A stretch of DNA of 64,000 nucleotides from Pseudomonas lini (GTDB taxonomy: Bacteria; Pseudomonadota; Gammaproteobacteria; Pseudomonadales; Pseudomonadaceae): NCBI RefSeq assembly GCF_001042905.1, contig NZ_JYLB01000011.1:62001-126000 (forward strand), in the 5' to 3' direction. The translations under genes were made by a program, and so were the position numbers. The notes beneath the pieces are model-generated. The model saw only the letters and a list, made by a program, of their open reading frames with translations, made no database searches and was not told the DNA's origin. Of this stretch, positions 61,863-64,000 are shown piece after piece. How positions within the stretch are numbered: the stretch's first letter is position 1; each line of letters opens with the position of its first letter.

Positions 61863-62735
61863 ATGGCCGTCAAGAAACGAGGTCTCGGACGTGGACTGGA
61901 TGCACTGCTGAGTGGTCCGACTGTCAGCTCGCTGGAAGAGCAGGCGGTGCAAGCCGATCAGCGTGAGCTGCAGCACCTGCCCCTGGACCTGATCCAGCGT
62001 GGCAAGTACCAGCCGCGTCGGGACATGGATCCTCAAGCGCTGGAAGAGCTGGCGCAGTCGATCAAGGCCCAGGGCGTGATGCAACCGATCGTGGTTCGCC
62101 CGATCGGCAGCGGGCGCTTCGAAATCATCGCCGGCGAACGCCGCTGGCGCGCCAGCCAGCAGGCTGGCCAGGAAACCATCCCGGCGATGGTTCGCGATGT
62201 GCCGGATGAAACCGCCATCGCCATGGCGCTGATCGAGAACATCCAGCGCGAAGACCTCAATCCGATCGAAGAAGCAGTGGCCTTGCAGCGTTTGCAGCAG
62301 GAATTCCAGCTGACTCAGCAACAAGTGGCAGAGGCTGTGGGTAAGTCCCGCGTCACCGTGGCCAATCTGTTGCGTCTGATTGCGCTGCCTGAAGTCATCA
62401 AAACCATGCTGTCTCACGGCGACCTGGAAATGGGTCATGCCCGTGCCTTGCTCGGTTTGCCGGAAAACCAACAAGTCGAAGGGGCGCGACACGTTGTCGC
62501 ACGAGGGCTGACTGTTCGCCAGACTGAAGCACTGGTTCGCCAGTGGTTGAGTGGCAAACCGGAGCCTGTGGAACCTGCAAAACCAGACCCGGATATCGCC
62601 CGACTCGAGCAGCGCCTGGCCGAGCGCCTAGGCTCTGCGGTGCAGATCCGCCACGGAAAGAAGGGTAAGGGGCAGCTGGTGATCGGCTACAACTCTCTTG
62701 ATGAGCTTCAAGGTGTGCTTGCACACATCCGCTGA
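61863..62735 (+). CDS. parB: Chromosome partitioning protein ParB
   Basis: 290 aa CTPase/DNA-binding protein acting on parS sites. 'RGLGRGLDALL' N-terminus, CTP-binding motifs 'GVMQPIVVRP' and 'GERRWRASQQAG', 'ENIQREDLNPIEEA', HTH 'LTQQQVAEAVGKSRVTVANLLRL', C-terminal dimer domain. Its targets at 49703 and 50333 lie within recF. Confidence 0.97.
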   Translation: MAVKKRGLGRGLDALLSGPTVSSLEEQAVQADQRELQHLPLDLIQRGKYQPRRDMDPQALEELAQSIKAQGVMQPIVVRPIGSGRFEIIAGERRWRASQQAGQETIPAMVRDVPDETAIAMALIENIQREDLNPIEEAVALQRLQQEFQLTQQQVAEAVGKSRVTVANLLRLIALPEVIKTMLSHGDLEMGHARALLGLPENQQVEGARHVVARGLTVRQTEALVRQWLSGKPEPVEPAKPDPDIARLEQRLAERLGSAVQIRHGKKGKGQLVIGYNSLDELQGVLAHIR

Positions 62736-62780
62736 AACAATTCCTCATGTAGCGTGAAGTCGGAAATCACTACCTGACAG

Positions 62781-62809
62781 TTGAATAGGGGCAGAACCGC
62801 CCCTATACT
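62781..62809 (+). promoter_or_regulatory. Sigma-70 promoter of the atp operon with a dyad spacer
   Basis: TTGAAT-N17-TATACT, 75 bases before the atpI start. The spacer is itself an inverted repeat (GGGGC-AGAAC-CGCCCC; wider dyad TAGGGGC/GCCCCTA at 62786-62805), so a regulator could sit directly on the promoter, or the stem could act as the parB terminator. Confidence 0.65.
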
Positions 62810-62883
62810 CTGCGCGCATTTTGTCGGCACAAATTATGCCAAGTTATTGAATTCTGGCAGCCGACCATTGGGGAGCAAAAGAG

Positions 62884-64000
<1,117 letters not shown>

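Overview
The window comes from the chromosome of a Pseudomonas, most likely the P. fluorescens group. It carries the origin order parB-parA-rsmG-mnmG-mnmE-yidC-yidD-rnpA-rpmH / dnaA-dnaN-recF-gyrB, perfect TTATCCACA DnaA boxes, parS sites, algB-kinB, and many REP repeats of the 'GTGGGAGCGGGCTTGCTCGCGAA' type. Base composition is uniformly GC-rich, and I saw no tRNA, rRNA, IS element, prophage or CRISPR array.

Layout. 1-6.3 kb: kinB and algB on the minus strand. Divergent from algB is a small membrane protein ending in Trp-Val-Phe, then a DUF1328 protein, a decayed small gene, a structured non-coding stretch and gltP. 6.5-18.1 kb: transport and envelope genes (SpmA/SpmB-like protein, an MCE/Mla-type lipid ABC operon, DUF5924/DUF2914 protein, M16 peptidase, Na/Pi cotransporter, TerC, CitMHS). 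18.4-25.2 kb: three small metabolic genes, then LysR regulator, choline sulfatase betC, choX and a SulP transporter. 25.3-42.2 kb: the conserved origin-flanking run aroE, hemF, quinone reductase, tsaC, dprA, LysM protein, def-fmt-rsmB-trkA, TPR protein, htrB, tag, glyQS, gmhB, plsC. 42.4-47.2 kb: a CHASE2 kinase / FecR protein / small WVF-ending envelope protein / response regulator locus lying between plsC and gyrB. 47.2-64 kb: gyrB, recF, dnaN, dnaA, oriC, rpmH, rnpA, yidD, yidC, mnmE, a second DnaA-box-rich gap, mnmG, rsmG, parA, parB and the start of the atp operon.

Main finding. Two unrelated loci each encode a small exported protein with the same C-terminus (-RWVF). In P. aeruginosa the envelope protein MucE activates the periplasmic protease AlgW through a C-terminal WVF, which leads to MucA cleavage and release of AlgU. 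The copy at 46016-46267 sits in a two-component locus and looks like MucE. The copy at 3571-3849 is divergent from algB and has a complete sigma-54 promoter layout: two dyads 31 bp apart, a consensus IHF site, and a -24/-12 element. Loss of KinB in P. aeruginosa is known to trigger AlgW-dependent MucA proteolysis that needs AlgB and RpoN. This small gene is therefore a candidate for the missing step between AlgB/RpoN and AlgW.
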